Below, piece by piece: positions 15,151 to 16,239 of a stretch of 16,239 nt of DNA. The DNA comes from Bacteroidota bacterium (GTDB lineage: Bacteria > Bacteroidota > Ignavibacteria > Kapaibacteriales > UBA2268). The stretch spans positions 1-16,239 of the forward strand of contig DAHXMP010000374.1 of NCBI GenBank assembly GCA_027371665.1. The letters are read 5' to 3'. Below the pieces are notes generated by a model, which made no database searches, was not told the origin of the DNA, and saw nothing but the letters and a program-made list of their open reading frames with translations. Positions within the stretch are counted from its first letter, which is position 1; each line of letters begins with the position of its first letter. The position numbers and the translations under genes were made by a program.

Positions 15151-15181
15151 CCCCCTTTTTATCAAAGGGGGATTAAGGGGG
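15151..15181. repeat. C/G-rich hairpin repeat inside the ABC transporter operon
   Basis: CCCCCTTT (15151-15158) pairs perfectly with AAAGGGGG (15164-15171) across a 5-base loop. A second AAGGGGG (15175-15181) follows three bases after the first right arm and could compete for the same left arm. The element fills most of the 71-base gap between the permease stop (15195) and the ATPase start (15123). No T-tract follows on the minus strand, so it is not an ordinary terminator. I recall very similar CCCCCTTAATCCCCC-type intergenic repeats in many unrelated genomes, but could not check this. Confidence 0.7.
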
Positions 15182-15194
15182 TTTTAAATCAAAA

Positions 15195-16239
15195 TTACAC
15201 ATGCCTCATCGCATCTGTCGGCTGAAGCTTCAGTGCTTTTCTTGCCGGATAAACAGCTCCCAGCATTGCTACAAAAGGCATAATAAATATTGCATTAAGT
15301 ATTACCATTACATTCAGCTTCGGATAAATTATATTGCTGAATCCCATGCTGCTTAAAGCACTCGATGCAAAGCTTAAATCAATGCCCGTATGCGATAAAG
15401 TTATAACCAATGCCAAACCGATAATAAATCCTGCTAATGTTCCAACTCCGCCGAGAATGAATGCTTCCAATAAAACCATAATAAAAATCCTTAGGTTTCT
15501 CATTCCTATCGCCATCAGCACGCCGATTTCATTAATCCGCTCAAAGACGGACATCAGCATTGTGTTTATTATCCCGAACAAAATTGCAATGCCTATTATT
15601 AAATACATAACATAGGAATACTCCTTATAAATTTCAATCATAGTCATTATCATCGGAAGAAGTTCGGGATAAGCCAGCACTTCATACCTCGAACCGAGCC
15701 TTTTGGCTATTCCCGATTTAATGCCCATAACTTTATCAGGCTCTTTGATTATTATCGCAAATTCGGAGACATTGTTTCCTACTCCAAGCATTTCCCGGGC
15801 ATCAGTCAAAGAAACATAAATAAATGTCCGGTCAAAATCCCAGCTTGACGTCTTGTAAATCCCCACTACTCTGAACAATTCATTACTTACTATACCGTTA
15901 ATATCGGTTGCTATTGCAACTACTTTGTCCCCGAGTCCGACCTCGAGTTTCTCGGCGAGTTTTTCCCCAATCACAATTTCATGGCTTTTTCCTGTAAGAT
16001 AATGTCCCTGGATTATAGACTTTTTAATTGTACTGATTTTAGGTTCTTTTTGAGGTTCGACTCCCTCCAGGGCAATTCCTGCAGAAGAGTTCGCACTGCT
16101 TAACAAGCCGTAAGAAAACAATCTCTTGCTGAAGTACTTAACATTTTTATCATACCTTAAAACGTTTTCGACCTTTTCGGGTTCCGGCACGAGCTTTTGT
16201 ATGACTTTGTTCCCGTTGTAGCCTTTTTCATGTATCTGG
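15195..16239 (-). CDS. ABC transporter permease, FtsX/MacB (LolC/E) type, N-terminus cut off
   Basis: At least 348 residues are visible; the frame is open to the window edge, so the N-terminal membrane helix and the first part of the extracytoplasmic domain lie outside. The GTG at 16190 is only an internal codon. The visible N-terminal part is the periplasmic MacB-PCD-like domain, with GKSHEIVIGEKLAEKLEVGLGDKV and a VVGIYKTSSWDFDRTFIYVSL stretch. The C-terminal part is the FtsX domain: three helices beginning at SYVMYLIIGIAILFGIINTM, then the coupling segment SVFERINEIGVLMAIGMR, a second helix from about VLLEAFILGGVGTLAGFIIG and a third near the end, closing with LKLQPTDAMRHV. Such permeases with LolD/MacB ATPases move lipoproteins, peptides or drugs at the inner membrane; the substrate is not evident. 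Confidence 0.93.
   Translation of the reverse strand, partial: QIHEKGYNGNKVIQKLVPEPEKVENVLRYDKNVKYFSKRLFSYGLLSSANSSAGIALEGVEPQKEPKISTIKKSIIQGHYLTGKSHEIVIGEKLAEKLEVGLGDKVVAIATDINGIVSNELFRVVGIYKTSSWDFDRTFIYVSLTDAREMLGVGNNVSEFAIIIKEPDKVMGIKSGIAKRLGSRYEVLAYPELLPMIMTMIEIYKEYSYVMYLIIGIAILFGIINTMLMSVFERINEIGVLMAIGMRNLRIFIMVLLEAFILGGVGTLAGFIIGLALVITLSHTGIDLSFASSALSSMGFSNIIYPKLNVMVILNAIFIMPFVAMLGAVYPARKALKLQPTDAMRHV

Noticed and set aside
15158..15195. Intrinsic terminator between permease and ATPase genes
   Set aside because: The stem is strong but on the transcribed (minus) strand it is followed by CAATAAATG rather than a T-run, and the ATPase gene needs read-through.

Overview
The window is AT-rich and almost fully coding, with sixteen protein genes. 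There is no rRNA, tRNA, CRISPR array, transposase or prophage gene. The gene content and promoter style point to the Bacteroidota/Ignavibacteriota (FCB) group, most likely an Ignavibacteria-like bacterium. The supporting signs are a DUF4270-like lipoprotein beside a glycogen synthase, two outer-membrane proteins of Bacteroidota type (one PorV/PorQ-like), and a promoter ahead of rfbA that fits the Bacteroidota form TTTG-N19-TAnnTTTG. Some genes nevertheless carry clear Shine-Dalgarno sequences (ferritin, the ABC ATPase, the PorV-like gene). The phylum assignment is inference from these features.

Left block, positions 48-7099, all minus strand: transcription would run glgA (glycogen synthase), then an outer-membrane-type lipoprotein, an outer-membrane beta-barrel protein, hslV, hslU and, after a 94-base gap, a YihY/BrkB-family membrane protein. 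Gaps within glgA-hslU are only 12-25 bases, so these five genes look like one operon joining glycogen synthesis, envelope proteins and the HslVU protease. About 460 bases upstream of glgA contain no convincing gene. They hold a palindrome close to the glgA start and a cluster of stem-loops at 7288-7386, the least explained sequence here.

Middle block, 7560-10548, minus strand: a tight three-gene cassette of a FemAB/GNAT-like transferase, a GT4 glycosyltransferase and an EamA (DMT) membrane transporter. The last two are practically contiguous (stop TGA, one base, start ATG). Together they look like a small surface-glycan or metabolite modification and export module whose substrate cannot be read from sequence. 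Divergent from it on the plus strand is a PorV/PorQ-like outer-membrane protein (10845-12146).

Right block: ferritin (minus) with a complete ferroxidase site stands divergent from rfbA (plus, dTDP-glucose synthesis). The shared region contains a good promoter for rfbA and a 6-1-6 palindrome just upstream of ferritin. Then, on the minus strand, come an FtsX/MacB-type ABC permease (cut by the window end), its LolD/MacB-type ATPase, and an isoprenylcysteine-methyltransferase-like membrane protein. A C/G-rich hairpin repeat sits between the permease and the ATPase.

I see no clear undescribed multi-gene system. Most genes are recognisable housekeeping or envelope functions. The best second looks are the structured intergenic element at 7288-7386, the conserved-looking glgA/lipoprotein/OMP/hslVU order, the long HslV propeptide with the matching HslU N-terminal extension, and the FemAB-GT4-EamA cassette.
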